Shown here one piece after another: positions 32,552 to 45,469 of a stretch of DNA of 64,000 nucleotides. The notes beneath the pieces are model-generated. The model was not told the origin of the DNA, made no database searches, and saw nothing but the letters and a program-made list of their open reading frames with translations. The translations under genes were made by a program, and so were the position numbers. Origin of the DNA: Macrobrachium rosenbergii. Taxonomy: Eukaryota > Arthropoda > Malacostraca > Decapoda > Palaemonidae. Positions within the stretch are counted from its first letter, which is position 1. Each line of letters begins with the position of its first letter. The stretch lies in assembly GCF_040412425.1 (NCBI RefSeq), contig NC_089744.1:37756099-37820098 (forward strand). Reading direction: 5' to 3'.

Positions 32552-35157
32552 TATATTATATAATAGTGATGCTGTCATTTATTGGACCTGCTGTGGTTTG
32601 GTTAACATCTTAATAGGAGGAAAATATGGGAAATGTTAAACGTTTCTTCCTGGTGAAATTTGGTGTATTGTGTTAGTTTGTATAATGATTCCTATAGTAC
32701 CTGTGTACCTGTAATGTGGTTTTGGGAAATGCAGTAATATTTTTCTAGTTACCTGGGGCATAGGCAAAGTGACAGTAGCAAAATTTAAATTTCTCAAGCT
32801 TATTATTAAAAGGCAAAATTGTTGCACTTCTATAATATATATATATATGCACTTGCCATGCTTGAATCTTTAAAATTTTTAGAAGTTCTAAATCATAATG
32901 TGTTGTGTACAAAGAGTTGATAGTAATTAAATTTATTTTACAATATAGTTCTGGTAATGATGATAGAGTTTGAATTTATTACAAAGTAGGGGTATGAAGG
33001 TTAATGGGAAAGTGATATATGTGTTATATACTTAATGTGACAAAATTAGTCATTTGCTTGTTACCAGAAACTGTTTTGGTGACATTTGATATTGGTGTAG
33101 GTGGGTTGTGTAAATAATGTTTTGGGACTCCTTTTATAGTATCCCATGATATCTCTAAAGTTGTTATTGCAATTCTGTGCAATATTTTTAAATCCTTTTT
33201 GTTTGTGCAGTATATGGTAATTTTTTATTCTGTAATAATCCCATTACTGTTAACATACGTTTTTGTGCAGCTTTGTGAATCCCAGAGATACAAATCTCTG
33301 GAAAAAGCAGGTTAATAATGATTAGTTGTTCTTGATAGGTTGGCACATGTGCTTATGGTTACATTAGGTCCCCAGTGGTTAACTGCCTCACTTTTGTGTT
33401 TGTTGACTAGGAAGCAGCTCATATTCTTCCCTAGATGTCTGATGGTTTTATAAAACCTTTACATTTTATCCTCATTTCACCATTTCATCCATTTTCAAGT
33501 TATTTCTTTTATAACACCCAGACTTATTAGTGTTACTACTGAGTCCTCATGCCTAGCTTTCATCAAAGTTTTCTCAAAGTATAACTGTCAGCTATATTTC
33601 TGCTGAATCTACAGTTTGGACTAATTTGACCCCTTTGGCATCTTCCCTGTCAGTTTTTCTAATTTTGTCCCTTGTCAATTGCTGCCTCAGAATTTGAAGG
33701 TATGGGTCCTTCCTTAGGACATGGACAAGCCTCTTCGTAAGCCTAGCCCTTTGGCTGGACTTTGGAGGTTCAGTGCTGCTTACAGCGTCACTCCTAACAT
33801 CCTTGATTCTTCCAGTCATCGGAATCCTAGATGGATAACCCATTCTTATGATCTCCGTTGATGGCTGATTGCCAAAGCCTGTTGTGGTGAATCTTTCAGT
33901 ATCTATGCATCTGGTCATCTCAACTTTTGGGATGGAAACCCCACTTGGCAATTGCTGGGTTCATTAGGTCAGAGCCAGGGAGTTTCCTGACACTTCTACT
34001 TCCTAAAGCTCCAGGTATTTATCTTGGCTCACTGATTGGTGACCACATTATCAGAAAGTTGTGGCTAATGGTGCTACCTTCGTTTTCCTGCCACTTTGTT
34101 CAGAAAGGTCAGGGTTGGATTCAGTCTTGTATGCTGGCAGTGGCGACCTTGCTTTTGCTGAGAGGTCAAATGTTGCTCCCATGCCTCAGTTGTTTTGGGG
34201 CCTCAAGACAAAACTAATTCAGATGTGCTGCCGCATTCTCTGTGCATCCTGCCACCTGCCTCAGTGTCTTGAAAATGTGGATGTCAGGCTTCAGGCTGCC
34301 AGTGAGTTTTGGGCACTTGAATGTTGGATGGCCTCATATGTTATGTAAGTGTGGATGTCATAATTGTCTTCAGGTTAAGGGTTTCTCTTGCAAGAATCTC
34401 AGGTTTCATTGTTGCCCATTAGTCATTGCTTTGTGTGAAGTTATCTAGCTTAGCTTCGGTGAATGGAAAATTTTCAGGAATTAATGTCACTTGCCCCTCC
34501 CTGCAACTCATGATGCCACAAAATTTCATAGAAAACTGGGCAGGATTTGTTGCTACAAGTTGCAATGGGTTCTTGACCTTTCAACCACTATCTCATTCAT
34601 AGAGGCCACCTTCTTGGAGTTATGAATTATTTTCCCCTAACTCTTTGCCTTTTGGATTCTTGCATCACAAGTCTCCAATCCCTTATCCAGTTTGTCCTTG
34701 TTTATTGGAGTGATCAATGCCTCCCTGATATTTTACTACAGTAATGTTACTAAAGTTTCAGTGGATCTGAACTGCTCACTAGTTGGCCGTAAGAGTATGT
34801 TGAAATTACCTCTCCATCTTTGGAATTTTTACGCCAAGATTTGGATTACCTTCGGCTGCTATGACATATCATGACCTCCATGCCCTTAGTGAAGTTTTCC
34901 ACACCAATTGCTGGTTAGTCCTTGGCTGAGTTCCTGTTGTCTCTGGGTTGGTACTTAGACTTATTGGTGTCCTTTCATCCTTTTGCCCCTTGATTGTTCC
35001 ATTGTATGAGTTGCCAAGATCAGATTTTAGTGGAGAGTGTTTTGCCTTTGCAAGTTGGCTTTAGGGGACTGCCTTTATCAAGGTTAGAGCTATGGATGGT
35101 AGTGTTTTTTCGTTTGCCCTGGCTTTAAAGTGAGCTGATGTTCTTTGCCTTCTCTTT

Positions 35158-35161
<4 letters not shown>
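32552..35161 (+). other. Intron, decayed unclassified element likely
   Basis: About 2.6 kb. The part from 33380 to 35140 is less AT-rich than true intron here and has several overlapping open stretches on both strands (the longest, 119 codons, at 33592-33951 minus). It probably derives from an old retroelement, but I recognise no domain in any frame. Confidence 0.4.

Positions 35162-35245
<84 letters not shown>
35162..35245. repeat. (ATT)n microsatellite
   Basis: About 28 perfect TTA units. It lies at the 3' end of the minus-strand LINE, where it reads (AAT)n, the usual tail type of such elements. Confidence 0.95.
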
Positions 35246-35247
<2 letters not shown>

Positions 35248-36200
35248 ATGAAACATATTCATATGGAATAAGCCCACAGGGGCCATTGACTTGAAATTCA
35301 AGCTTCCAAAGAATATGGTGCTCATTAGGAAGAAGTGAGACAAGGTAAAGGGAAATACAGAAAGAAGAGACCCCACTTATTAAAAAAAAAAAATGAACAA
35401 ATGAACAAATAGATAAAAATGTATTAAAATGCAAGAAGAATAATAGTAGGGTAGTATTGTATTGCACCTTCGCATGAACTTCCGAAGTTCCAATTGCACG
35501 ACTTCCTCTGGGAGGCTGTTCCACAATCCAACAGTGTGAGGAATAAAGGACCTCTGGAGCTGAGAAGTTCAACAGCAAGGCACATTTACTGCATATTGGT
35601 GCTGCTGTTCAGCGAACCTGGTTGCTCTCAGCAGATAAAGGGGATCAAGGATCAATTGTGACTGTGAAAGATTTCTGTTGAAATACAACTTATGAAAAAG
35701 TGACAAACAAGAGGCCATCCGTTGATGGTCCAAGTCATAACTGCTAATATTAGGAAACAGAAACCTACCACCACAAACCACTCTATCTAAAAGAGATAAA
35801 TCTCTGGCAGGAGCAGATATCCACACTGGAGAACAGTATTCTAGTAAAGGGAGTACAAATGACCTAAAACAGGTTGCATTGATTTTATCACTGTTATAAA
35901 TATATGAGGCCTTACGTACAGTACCTAACTTTTATGAGGCATTTTTTGAAACTTTCATTAGATGTTTCTCAAAAGTTAGATGTGAATCAAAGGTTACACC
36001 TAGAATAGTTAAAGCTTCAGACTTGTTTGCAAAGTTCCATCCACCTGAAGGGAGGATGGGGTGGGAAATCTGTACAAGATCTGCTAATCAATAGTGTTGT
36101 TATTTTACTGAAGTTCAGCCTCATACCCCACCAACTACACCATTACCTGATCCGGTCCATATCCCGATTGAGGCTGAGGGCAGCTGCATTTCTCAAAAGT
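35246..36200 (-). mobile_element. Non-LTR retrotransposon 3' end (jockey/CR1-like), minus strand
   Basis: Read on the minus strand, frames give RLNFSKITTLLISRS, then an ILGVTFDSHLTFEKHL-like stretch, an SPVWISAPARDLSLLDRVV stretch (35840-35780), SYDLDHQRMASCLSLFHKLY, and FIPRTVGLWNSLPEEVV near the end. This is the usual C-terminal region after the RT palm in jockey/CR1-type LINEs. The upstream RT core is absent from this piece, so it is 5'-truncated, as is common. Frame breaks occur near 35570 and 35900. Confidence 0.78.
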
Positions 36201-37978
36201 GGAGACTTTAGGGTGGGTACTTGGTGTTAACAGACTTATCTGTGGGTTTTTCCTTGCACTGTCATTCGTAACAGTATGGATTTGCCTTTTTTGGGGCCCA
36301 TCATTGTGGGATTGTGGTACAGCAGTTCTCTCATTCTTTCTTATATTCATGCATCAAACATCTGGCACCGGGGGCATTTTTACCTGATTTTATTGCTTTA
36401 TGCCTCTTGGACCTATGGGCTTTTTTTCAGCTGCAAAACCCAGAGTTGGAAAGTCCTTCCATTCAAAATCTTTGAGCATGGAAGCACTCCTTTGGAGCTG
36501 CCCTCACCAACTTTTTTCATCTTTATGTTCTGTTGGTGTTCTAGCAGTTATATCTTTCTTCTTGGACTCATCTGTTTCATCCTCCTTCTAACTAGGAGTT
36601 ATCTGTTTTAAGATGATTTGGTTTCTGGTAACAAGCAATGTTTTGTAATAAAAAATTTTGTATACAAACCTTTTCATCTTAAGCTCTAGTTTCCTACTCC
36701 TTTTCCATGCTTTCCCTCAAATGGTATTTGGCATTGTAGAGTGAGGAACATTGCAAAATACCTCAGGTAATAGGGATTTGACTGAGCATGCATGTGAGCT
36801 GTTCTTTTTGCACATTTTTTGTTCATGTACCTGGATGTGTCCTGCACAGATATAAGCAGTTATGATGACTGGGCTTTTATAAAATTTGTTTTGTTGTTAA
36901 AACATAGTTATGTCTCCTTTGGTGTGGTTTTGGGTATTGGTTTCAGTGCTAGCTGCCTATTGTCCTTGATGTTTTTTTCCATGTAGTTTTTCTGATCATG
37001 GGAACCATTGTAGAATTTCATGTTGTGACAAGTTTCTAGTAATGTAAGTTTCTGGTAATAAGTAATCATGTTTAAGAATTAGTTCTAAGTAATTTCAAGG
37101 TAGTTGGATTTTCTTACTTTTTTTCATAAGGGTTTTATCAGTCAGGTTTTCTATAAAGTTTTCAGTGTTTCATATAATTGCTTTGCTGATGTTGTTTACT
37201 CATTTACCATTGTGTTTTTGAGTGTTTTGTCTTGTCTTTGTATTGTTGTTACTGAGTTAATTTTTCCTTATTCTTGTTATATTTTTTCATAATTCTTTTA
37301 GAATTTTCTTATGTTTTCAGCCATGAAGAGTAAGTAGCATTTTTGTCTTCTTTTTGTGCCTTTCTTTCTTTTATAAGATAAGGCTCGATTACCTGGAATT
37401 AGGTTAATTTACTTTTATTTTCAGTTCTTTCACCACTCTTAGGGAGGGTGTCTTAATTGTGGGTAAGCTGTGTCTTGGTTGTCTAGCATTGTGCAGTAAT
37501 TGTTGGGGTTGGGTAAGTTTCCCTGAATTTACCAGTTTAGTTTAGGTTAACCTGTGAAATTTGTTTGGATTGGTTTTGTAATGAATGGAATTTGTATCTT
37601 AGCAAGAAACAATATTACAAGACACTCCAGGAAGGCCATCACAAATGTTTCTACTTCTTCAAATCCTTAGTCATCAGTTGTCCCCAGAATTGCAGTGATG
37701 TGTGCTTACTTGACAGTTGAATCTGTTTTGGAGTACCCTTCTCTTGACAAGACCTCTGCTTTGCTGTCAGATCTGCTGTAATATTCCTGCCACCCCAGCT
37801 CCTGCTTTCCTGTGGGTTCTTCATGGCCCAGCTGCTTGTCTGACTCAAGCTTTATTCCTGGTGCAACTGCTTCCAGACTCTCCAGACATGTTTGCTCCAT
37901 GGACTGTTGCACCTTTGCTTTTCCAGCAATGCATACTGAACCAGATGCCTATCCCTAGTTGTATTTCTGTTTCCATCC
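36201..37978 (+). other. Unclassified sequence between LINE and hairpin
   Basis: Several open stretches around 36230-36610 and 37700-37986 overlap without a recognised domain. The part from 37640 on may be the gag-like portion of the retroelement whose RT/RNase H traces lie at 38950-40220. Otherwise T-rich intron sequence. Confidence 0.35.
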
Positions 37979-38157
37979 AAGCTTGAAAGACTCCACAGGA
38001 CATCTGTTTGGCTTGGAAATGACATTAACCTACAGGAAGAAAATCATCCTAATCACTAAGACTCTAAGCTTCAATCTTGCTGATTAGGATGATTTTCTTC
38101 CCGTAGGCTAATGTCATTTCCAAGCCAAACAGATGTCCTGTGGAGTCTTTCAAGCTT
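37979..38157. repeat. Near-perfect 77-bp inverted repeat (hairpin)
   Basis: The arm 37979-38055 (AAGCTTGAAAGACTCCACAG...) and the arm 38081-38157 (...GGAGTCTTTCAAGCTT) are reverse complements with two mismatches in 77 positions, around a 25-base loop. Both mismatches are A-C on the + strand and would be G-U pairs in a minus-strand transcript. Confidence 0.92.
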
Positions 38158-38305
38158 GTGTTTGTCCTCCAATATCTGAGACCTCAGGATGGTTAATTTT
38201 ATGGACTTGAAATTATTTCCTTCTGACCTCGTGAGTATCATCACCGAGAAGCTGTATTCAGCTATAACCTGTGCTGCTAGAAAGAACTTAGGCAGTGCAG
38301 TGTTG

Positions 38306-38476
<171 letters not shown>

Positions 38477-38949
38477 CAGATACCAGGAAAGACTAAATAT
38501 GAGGATTTTCATCATCCAGTGCTGTTGCTCTTCCACTGGAATCTGCAAGAACTCCTGGCCCATTGGAATCAGACAGCCCCCTCCAGGACTCTTGCCTTTT
38601 AGAGGTCATCAGTCATCCTTTCAGCTGTGCTGAGGAGGAAGATTAGGGTCAAGTCTCCTGGGAGAGAGAGAGAGGATAAGGAGATGAGATCAGTGTTGGT
38701 CTGTAGTTCACACCATCTCCGGTGTGGTTCATCTTCAGGAATTTTTAGAACTTGTCGGGAATCTGAGCATAACCAAGGGTCGTTGAAACTTTGCAAGTTG
38801 TTTATTGCCTGCCTTTTCAGGAGACAGGCCTCCCACATTTAGCTCAGCTGATATCCTTTGACTCATAGCACAGAATCAGATATTTTTAGCCATTGACAGC
38901 AAAAGGAGGTTTATGAAAGACAGCCAGGTGATTAAAGAGGTAGAAGCCA

Positions 38950-40220
38950 ACTCCTTGGTATTTCCAGTTTTCCCCAGTGTTAAGGGAGGATGATGTACCA
39001 TTAGTGACTGTATCCTGATCAACACCTTCTGCTGATTCCTTTCCAGGATGGAGATTGGGGCTTCAGTTCATCACTATTCAGAAAGTGGGCTTTTTAGCAC
39101 TGATAGGTCTCAAAGTTGTTTATTTTTTTATCGTGAATTATCTGTCCTTCAGGAAATATCTCTGAGAGGTCTATTTAACATTATATGATCAGGAACATAG
39201 TGAGTACTGTATTTTGGCTTGGCCTGTGGGGGAAATGCTTCAAAAGATTTTGCTTTTTGATTCAGACTATTTTTGTACATGGTTCCATCTGCCAACACTT
39301 TTCAGTGTCTTGTAAAATATATCAGCACCCTGGATAGGTTAGTTTATCACAGCTGATTTTTGGTTCAACTGATTTCACTTACATATAAATGTTTGCTGTG
39401 TTCATACTATCAGTCTGACATATTTAACACCACCTCCCACAAGAGTCTGGAAAGATCTTAAGTGGTAACAGAATTTTCAGTATCAAAGAGTAAGAATCTG
39501 TTTAGTTCCTCCATTCCCAGGAATTGTCCTTTTCTCGGGTGCACGTAACTTGGAATTGGGAGCTCACATGTTAGCTTTTCAGGCTGTAGGAATGTGATCA
39601 TACCAAGACAAGAGGTGATACAAAAGTCACCTCGAGTTGAAAGCAGTTTTCTTAGGCATACAGGCTTTCTCTCACCACATCTTTGACAAAACAGGTGGTG
39701 TCATGTTATACAGCTCAACAGCAGATGCCTACTTGGGGAATCAGGTGTTAACTGTTAGAAAACTTTTTTGCCAGTAGGAATATCTTCATATGGGTAAAGG
39801 AAAATGGTGTCAGATGCTCATCCTATTTCCAAACACCCCAAACCTGGGATGAGGTGCCTGTGTGTTAAACTTTATGCTGTGGGGATGTGGCTATGCCAGG
39901 ACAGGAAGCAACACATTGACCACCTTAAATTTAAAATTGTTATCTTGAATCTACAGGCTTTCTCTCACCACTACCTCAGTAATCAGGGGAGAACTCAATT
40001 AGAAAGCTTTTGTTTGCTAGTATCAACCATTATTGTCTCGGGAAAAGAATATGATATCAAGCATTAGCAGGCTGCTTCAAGAGGTGGAACCATTTACTAT
40101 TACAGTATGTCTGTGGATCTTTTTGTGACTAGCCTCAATAACAAGGTTCCAAACTACTGCTCAGACTTTGTGGACCCAGCAGCTGGGAAGGTTAGTACCC
40201 TTATAAGACTGTGTTGAACA
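38950..40220 (+). pseudogene. Decayed DIRS-like RT/RNase H remnant
   Basis: In shifting frames I see an RT motif A region near 39050-39180 (MEIGASVHHYSESGL..., ending ...LFFYRELSVLQEISLRG), an RNase H-like AVGMWSYQDKR and LELKAVFLGIQAFSHH around 39580-39690, a second related copy at 39880-39990 (AVGMWLCQDRKQHIDHLKFK and LQAFSHHYLSNQG), and DLFVTSLNNKVPNYCSDFVD near 40110, the DLFAT segment seen after RNase H in DIRS elements. Stops are dense. The duplicated RNase H stretch suggests a rearranged element. Confidence 0.6.
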
Positions 40221-40639
40221 AAGTATGGAGTCTGAGACTTTTCTTTGATTTTGATCTTTTTATAATCAGTCTACCAGATAGAACTGAAAATTTTCTGTTA
40301 TTGGCATCGTACCTGACTTTCTCCTTTATGTAAAGATGTCAGTTCGGAATTGGACTTTGAAAGACTGTGTGAGCACCTTGAGGAGGTATCTCTTAGATTG
40401 GCCAAGCCAGTGACTGTGCCAGCAATTTGAGATACCTCACAGATTGGCCAAGCTAATCTCTTCATAGTGTTGATGAACCTGACAAAGCTGCCATATGAAC
40501 CTTAGAATCTAGTATTTCTTGGAAGTCTCGCCTTTAAGCCTGTGTTCCTTTAGACATTGCCTTGTTTAGAGAGGTTGATGAATTCCACACCATTTCCATT
40601 GTGACACTCACTCTAACAATTGGGAATTTACTGGTTTAT

Positions 40640-41850
40640 TTTCTTTATGTACTTTGTAGCTAAGACGCAGACTTCTGGATCATTTTGTAGCAGTATTATG
40701 TATATTCTTCTCAAAAGTTGCCCCTAGAATTATGTCACTGACATTTAAAACAGTACCATTTAAGTGTAAATCAGGATGCAAAGGCAAAAGTTTTATAGAT
40801 CTACTATCATACTCTGAGTTTCAGAAGGGTTAAGTTTCATTTCCATACTCTGAGTTTCAGAAGGGTTAAGTTTCATTCCCTAAATCCTACTCTGCACATG
40901 AATACATTCAAGATCTCTATTCAAGGATTCTCCAGCCACATACCTAAGGCATGGAGAAGGAACAACAGCTAGTGCATGAAATCAGTTTATTCTCCAGACC
41001 TTACAACATGTCAGTAGTATAGATGATAAATAGCAATGGTCGAAGAGCACTACCTAGAGGGACACCTGAGATCACTAAAGTTACTATGCTGGCCATTAAC
41101 ACAAACCCTTTTGGTTCTGCCTATTAAAAATTAAATTAAAATGATATAAGCTCCACCAATACCCAAACAGAAAAAAACTTGCAAGTCCAAGTGACTTCTG
41201 AAAATAGTAGTCATTTTAGGAGAAATGAAATCTATCTGCAGTCTTTTTAAAGAAAATTGTAAAGATCCCAGCAGGGTCTATGCTGCCATAACTGTCAAGT
41301 TTCAGAAGCAAAGTTTTCAACTTCCCTAGATCTGAAGGTCATTAAACACAACTTGGCTTGGAAAGCATGACTTAGGCAACACCAAGGACATGCAAAACTT
41401 TTTACTCACAGACTTGAGCCAAAAGTTGAGCCAAAAGTTCTGCTTTCTGTTTAGGGCAATAAACAGCAGTTCCATCAGCTTCTACAAGGTGAGGCGTGTT
41501 AGAAATCAGTTCCAAAGAGTGATAAGTTCCAGGCACTACTGAAGATCAAGATCTCTTTCACACTCTCATTATAAGCTTTCTCAGCATTCTTAGACTACTT
41601 GAACTTGACTTCTAAGCTTGGTGAAATTATGTCACAAAAAGTCTGACCGATTACTCTTCCATAAATGGTAAGCTGCTTATCTTGATAGGTAAGCTTATTT
41701 GCAGCATTAAACCATGGATTATCCTTAAGTTGAAACTTGAGGATTTTAGAAGGAATTCTCCGCTTGATAGCAGTGCTAAGGTGATCATTTGATGGTTTGG
41801 GCAGGAATCAGATTTTTCTCAAGGCATCTGCCTAAATTTAGAATTCCAAG
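40640..41850 (-). mobile_element. Non-LTR retrotransposon RT fragment, minus strand
   Basis: Minus-strand frames read a PHLVEADGTAVYCPKQKAEL stretch near 41490-41440, just before the RT, then GVPLGSALRPLLFIIYTTDM near 41080-41010 (RT motif B region), MKLNPSETQS near 40860, and an ILGATFEKN stretch near 40700. It is a second, separate LINE copy, because it repeats the KLNPS/ILG motifs already present in the fragment at 35246-36200. Heavily broken. Confidence 0.72.
40809..40880. repeat. 36-bp tandem duplication in LINE fragment
   Basis: Two adjacent units begin ATACTCTGAGTTTCAGAAGG at 40809 and 40845 and are nearly identical. They duplicate the KLNPSETQS codons on the minus strand. Confidence 0.88.
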
Positions 41851-43342
41851 GACAGAAGCTGCCATACTTCACTGTTTTGTTGAGGCTGTTTATTTTCCTG
41901 TTATATGGTGAGGATAAGATAGTGAGACTAATATTTTAGTGAGAGGGTTGCAATCCAATTCTTGACTCCCTGTTACTCTTAAGAGATGGTTTTTTTTAGT
42001 CTTTTCAGGAACTCCTCTGATAAATTCAGGATCCTCGTTATCCTTTGGGTGTGCCAGCATCTAAGCTCACCTAAGTTGCAATACATGCTGTGTTAATTGT
42101 AATGGGGCTGTGATTATCTTGACACTCAAAATTTATTATTTTTAAACTTTTAACTTGAGTGCTCACTTCCATCCTCATTTTTCTGTCTAAGCTGTTCATG
42201 TAACACAAGACATGAGGTAGTTGAATCACTGATGATCTGAAATAGCCATATATTCATATGCCAGCCTGCCAGGAGTACTGTAGTAGATCAGTTTTTTGCT
42301 TTCTCTGAGGCATAGAGTTTCAGCAGTTTGAACAAATGCACAAACAGCTATATTAAACGTAATAGGTTTGTGTTGAAAAAATTTATTTTTATTTAAAGAA
42401 AAATATTTTCTTCATAGAATTGTCAAATACAAGTGTACACAAATTAGCTTTACCAGATTCAGTAGCATCATCCCTGTGAACCCGATGATATATTGTATAC
42501 AAACATGAAAATTTTAATGAGGATGGTATGAGAGCTCAAATTTTTGTGTAATATCATAGTACTATAGTATAATTATTGATAAGAAGGTGAGAAGGTAAGT
42601 TAGTTGTTTACAAGTTTGTGTAATTAAACATTTTTAGAAAAATGTTTATCATGACTTAAATGCAGTATAGAAAGCACTCTGTTTTAGTAGACAGCATTAT
42701 TTAAAAATTGTACTTAATTATTAAACAATCGTTGTATCGAATGAGGTTTAAATTCACTAGTTAAAGAGGCAGTATTGTAGGAAAGTGACAGAGATTATAG
42801 TTTTACGTATAAAGTACTAATGTGTGTGTTAAATGTGTTACCATAGACCTCTGATTAATAACTAATAATTAATAATGATTTATATAGTATGGTAGTACTG
42901 AACTAAAAAATAACTTTAATTTTAAATAAATATATCTTGGAATATAATTACAGAGGCAAACCATAGAGATTACTGTTGATTTGAAAAGATTTCTTATAAT
43001 TTTATTATAATAAAGATTTGATTGTAATGGGGAATAAGTATATTTGATTAGGATATGAATCTTTGAATTTGCTGAGTTGTATCTGGAGTAGGACAGGTTC
43101 TTAATGCATTGCTTGTTATTAAATATTTAGATGATATTACTAAAGTGAAAGTCTGTTTAAAACTTACAGCTTATGTTTTGATTAGTTGTAAATAGAAAAA
43201 TGGTATGCTAAATTTACTGGGACTTAAAGATTTTGCGAGAAGAAAACTATAAGATTTCAAATGGATAACAAAGGCTTCATAATAAAATTGGTGTTAACTG
43301 TATCTGCAATTGCATTGATTTAAATACTGAGACATATTATAG
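41851..43342 (+). other. Intron of MINDY gene, no element recognised
   Basis: AT-rich, no coding-like stretch. It ends in the acceptor ATATTATAG at 43342. Confidence 0.45.
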
Positions 43343-43447
43343 TCAGCAGCTAGCTGCAATGCTTCAGCATGAGGTTGATCTCCAGCAACGACAGCAGCAA
43401 AGTTTTGAACGTCTCAAGGATTCTCTTGGCCTTCACAATATGACAGA
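43343..43447 (+). CDS. MINDY1/2: MINDY-1/2, exon with first MIU-like helix
   Basis: It is entered in phase 2 after ATTATAG and left in phase 2 at CAGA|GTGAGT. Length 105 bases, in frame with both neighbours. It encodes DQQLAAMLQHEVDLQQRQQQ (first codon split with the previous exon), then SFERLKDSLGLHNMT. The acidic-LAxxLQ pattern matches a motif interacting with ubiquitin (MIU), which lies C-terminal to the catalytic domain in MINDY-1/2 and gives preference for long K48 chains. The Gln-rich stretch is also typical of the family tail. Confidence 0.85.
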
Positions 43448-45036
43448 GTGAGTGATTAATGGCAGTTGGTTTATTTTGGAATGGTATTTGTTCTAACCTT
43501 GCATGATACAAAGCTTATCATGTGTAGAAAATCGACTTTTAATATTTTACCTGTAGTCCAATATTATTTAGAAATTGGATTTTTGGTATTGTCTGTAAAG
43601 CCTTGTCGTTTGAATGACCTTTTGACTTGTTATCTACTCATATTGTTTAATGCTTGATTGTAAAATACTTGGTAAATTATCCTTCTGTACATTCAGGCTC
43701 TGCATATGAAAAATCATAATTTCGTGAGTCTTTCATTCAAGTGGTGGTGTTATATATTTTGTTGGTATTCTTTCTTAGAATGTATTTTACGTATTGTTAT
43801 TATGTAAAACATTGTTTGGCACATGGGTGTTGTTAGCAGCTACAAAGGGAAATTGGTTTTAGTAATTTGGAAGTTTTATGAAATATTGAAATTAGTTGTG
43901 AAACTATGGAAATTGATATCCCTGTTTCTCGAGGCTTTAATGTAATCTTAATGGTTTGGTGAGTTTCAGTTATCTTTCTTTGGTGAGTTTCAGTTATCTT
44001 TCATAAATGAATCTGATATTTTTAGTGTGTTTGTAGTTCTTGAAAGTAACAGTAATAATTAGACATGGTGTATTACAGTAGCCATTTGTACTAGATTGTT
44101 AGAAAAATGCCAGGTATAAAAAAACCTAGTTGAACACTGAAAGTTATTTGGAGGTCTTATGTTTCTCCTAGTATTTAGTGCAGTTAATATATCTCTTAAA
44201 TGAAAAACTTTTAGCATTTATTAGAATTATCAGAGCATAATATAATTTTTTAGCTTTCTTATTATAGCCTGTGTAGCTATATACCAAGTTTGTTCTTGTA
44301 TAAAGCCCAAATGGTTATTTTATATAGTTGACCCATTCAGAATTCATATTGCTTTGTTAATGGTGTAAGTAGTGACTGAGGGAAAGTAATAGAAAGAGAG
44401 TTGTCCTTTCTCCCTTGTCAGCATCTGAACTTTTCATTTGGTGCCAGGTAATGACTTCATTTTTAGAAAGGGTATCTGCTTGTGTTATGACTTCCGTACA
44501 TAAGAGTGAATGTTGGTATGTCATGGGCTCTTGTTATTTGGATGATTTTGATTTAATTGAGTTTTGTATTGGTATTATTTGTTGATTATAGATTTCCAAG
44601 TTTTGCTAATCCCTTTGTCCATCTGTTGTATTGGGAAACCTTGCCATGCTTTATTGCATTAAATAGATTACTTTCAGATTGCTTTTGTTTTGCATTGGTA
44701 ATACTTTTTGTGTTGCTTTTGTTGTTTGTGTGATTCTTTGCTTTGCCAAGATGATAAATAATCCTGCTTGTGTCCAAACCAAGTGTATAGTAAATTACTT
44801 ACAGAAATAAGACTTGAGCTGAGATTAGGGCACTTCAGTATGAAATGTGTCTATGCTGAGAGGGATTGAGAGAACATAAGAACCCTTAAAATTGTGAGTG
44901 TGAAGAGTTTCTTGAGGCCAAAGTGTCTCCATCCTATATTTTGCTCTGCAGGTTTTATTCTCTGTATCTGTAGCTCTTCAGGATGGTTTTGAAGGTGACT
45001 TTGCATCTGCTGTTGGTTTTGTGTATGCATAACATA
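43448..45036 (+). other. Intron of MINDY gene
   Basis: AT-rich intron with a 24-base tandem duplication (TTTGGTGAGTTTCAGTTATC at 43955 and 43979). No transposable element recognised. Confidence 0.45.
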
Positions 45037-45225
45037 CAATTTTATATATGTAACTTACCCAGCAATTACTTAGCTAAGAGTTTCTCTTGCCTCGGCAGCT
45101 CAAATTAAAAATTTGTGGGTTAGCGCTTCATTTTAGTGCAGGTGACTGGTCTCGCCCACCAACGAGACTATCAGGAACTATTCGGCAAATACTCGTCATT
45201 ATGCTTCTGCCGACACTCGAGTCAA
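45037..45225. repeat. Left inverted terminal repeat, DIRS copy D
   Basis: It contains AGAGTTTCTCTTGCCTCGGC, CAAATTAAAAATTTG, GGTGACTGGTCTCGCCCACC and GGCAAATACTCGTCATTATG. All recur reversed at 51290-51494. Confidence 0.85.
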
Positions 45226-45469
45226 CACAGTGTGTCTTTGTCAGCTTTGTTCTTAAATTTTCCGATCAGAGACTGGATTTTGGTGATGTTTTATCGCCGA
45301 TTTTGGGTAGCCTTCAAGCTTACAGCATTCAGGACAGTTTTTGATTGTTTTGTTTAAGTTGTCATATTTCACAACAGTAGCGAATTCATAATCAATTATT
45401 TAACTACCGGTAGCATAGCTTAACCGACGATAGCGCCTTTACCGGTGAATGTAAACATTGTGTTCGTTG

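Noticed and set aside
33592..33951. 119-codon minus-strand ORF rich in charged residues
   Set aside because: No recognisable domain or neighbour logic; could be antisense to an old plus-strand element. Not strong enough to list as a gene.
35125..35376. Poly-Asn open frame on the minus strand
   Set aside because: It is the (ATT)n microsatellite at the tail of a LINE.
37979..38157. Hairpin as a microRNA precursor
   Set aside because: The stem is much longer and more perfect than animal pre-miRNAs, and it has the look of a recent fold-back duplication; kept only as a structural finding.
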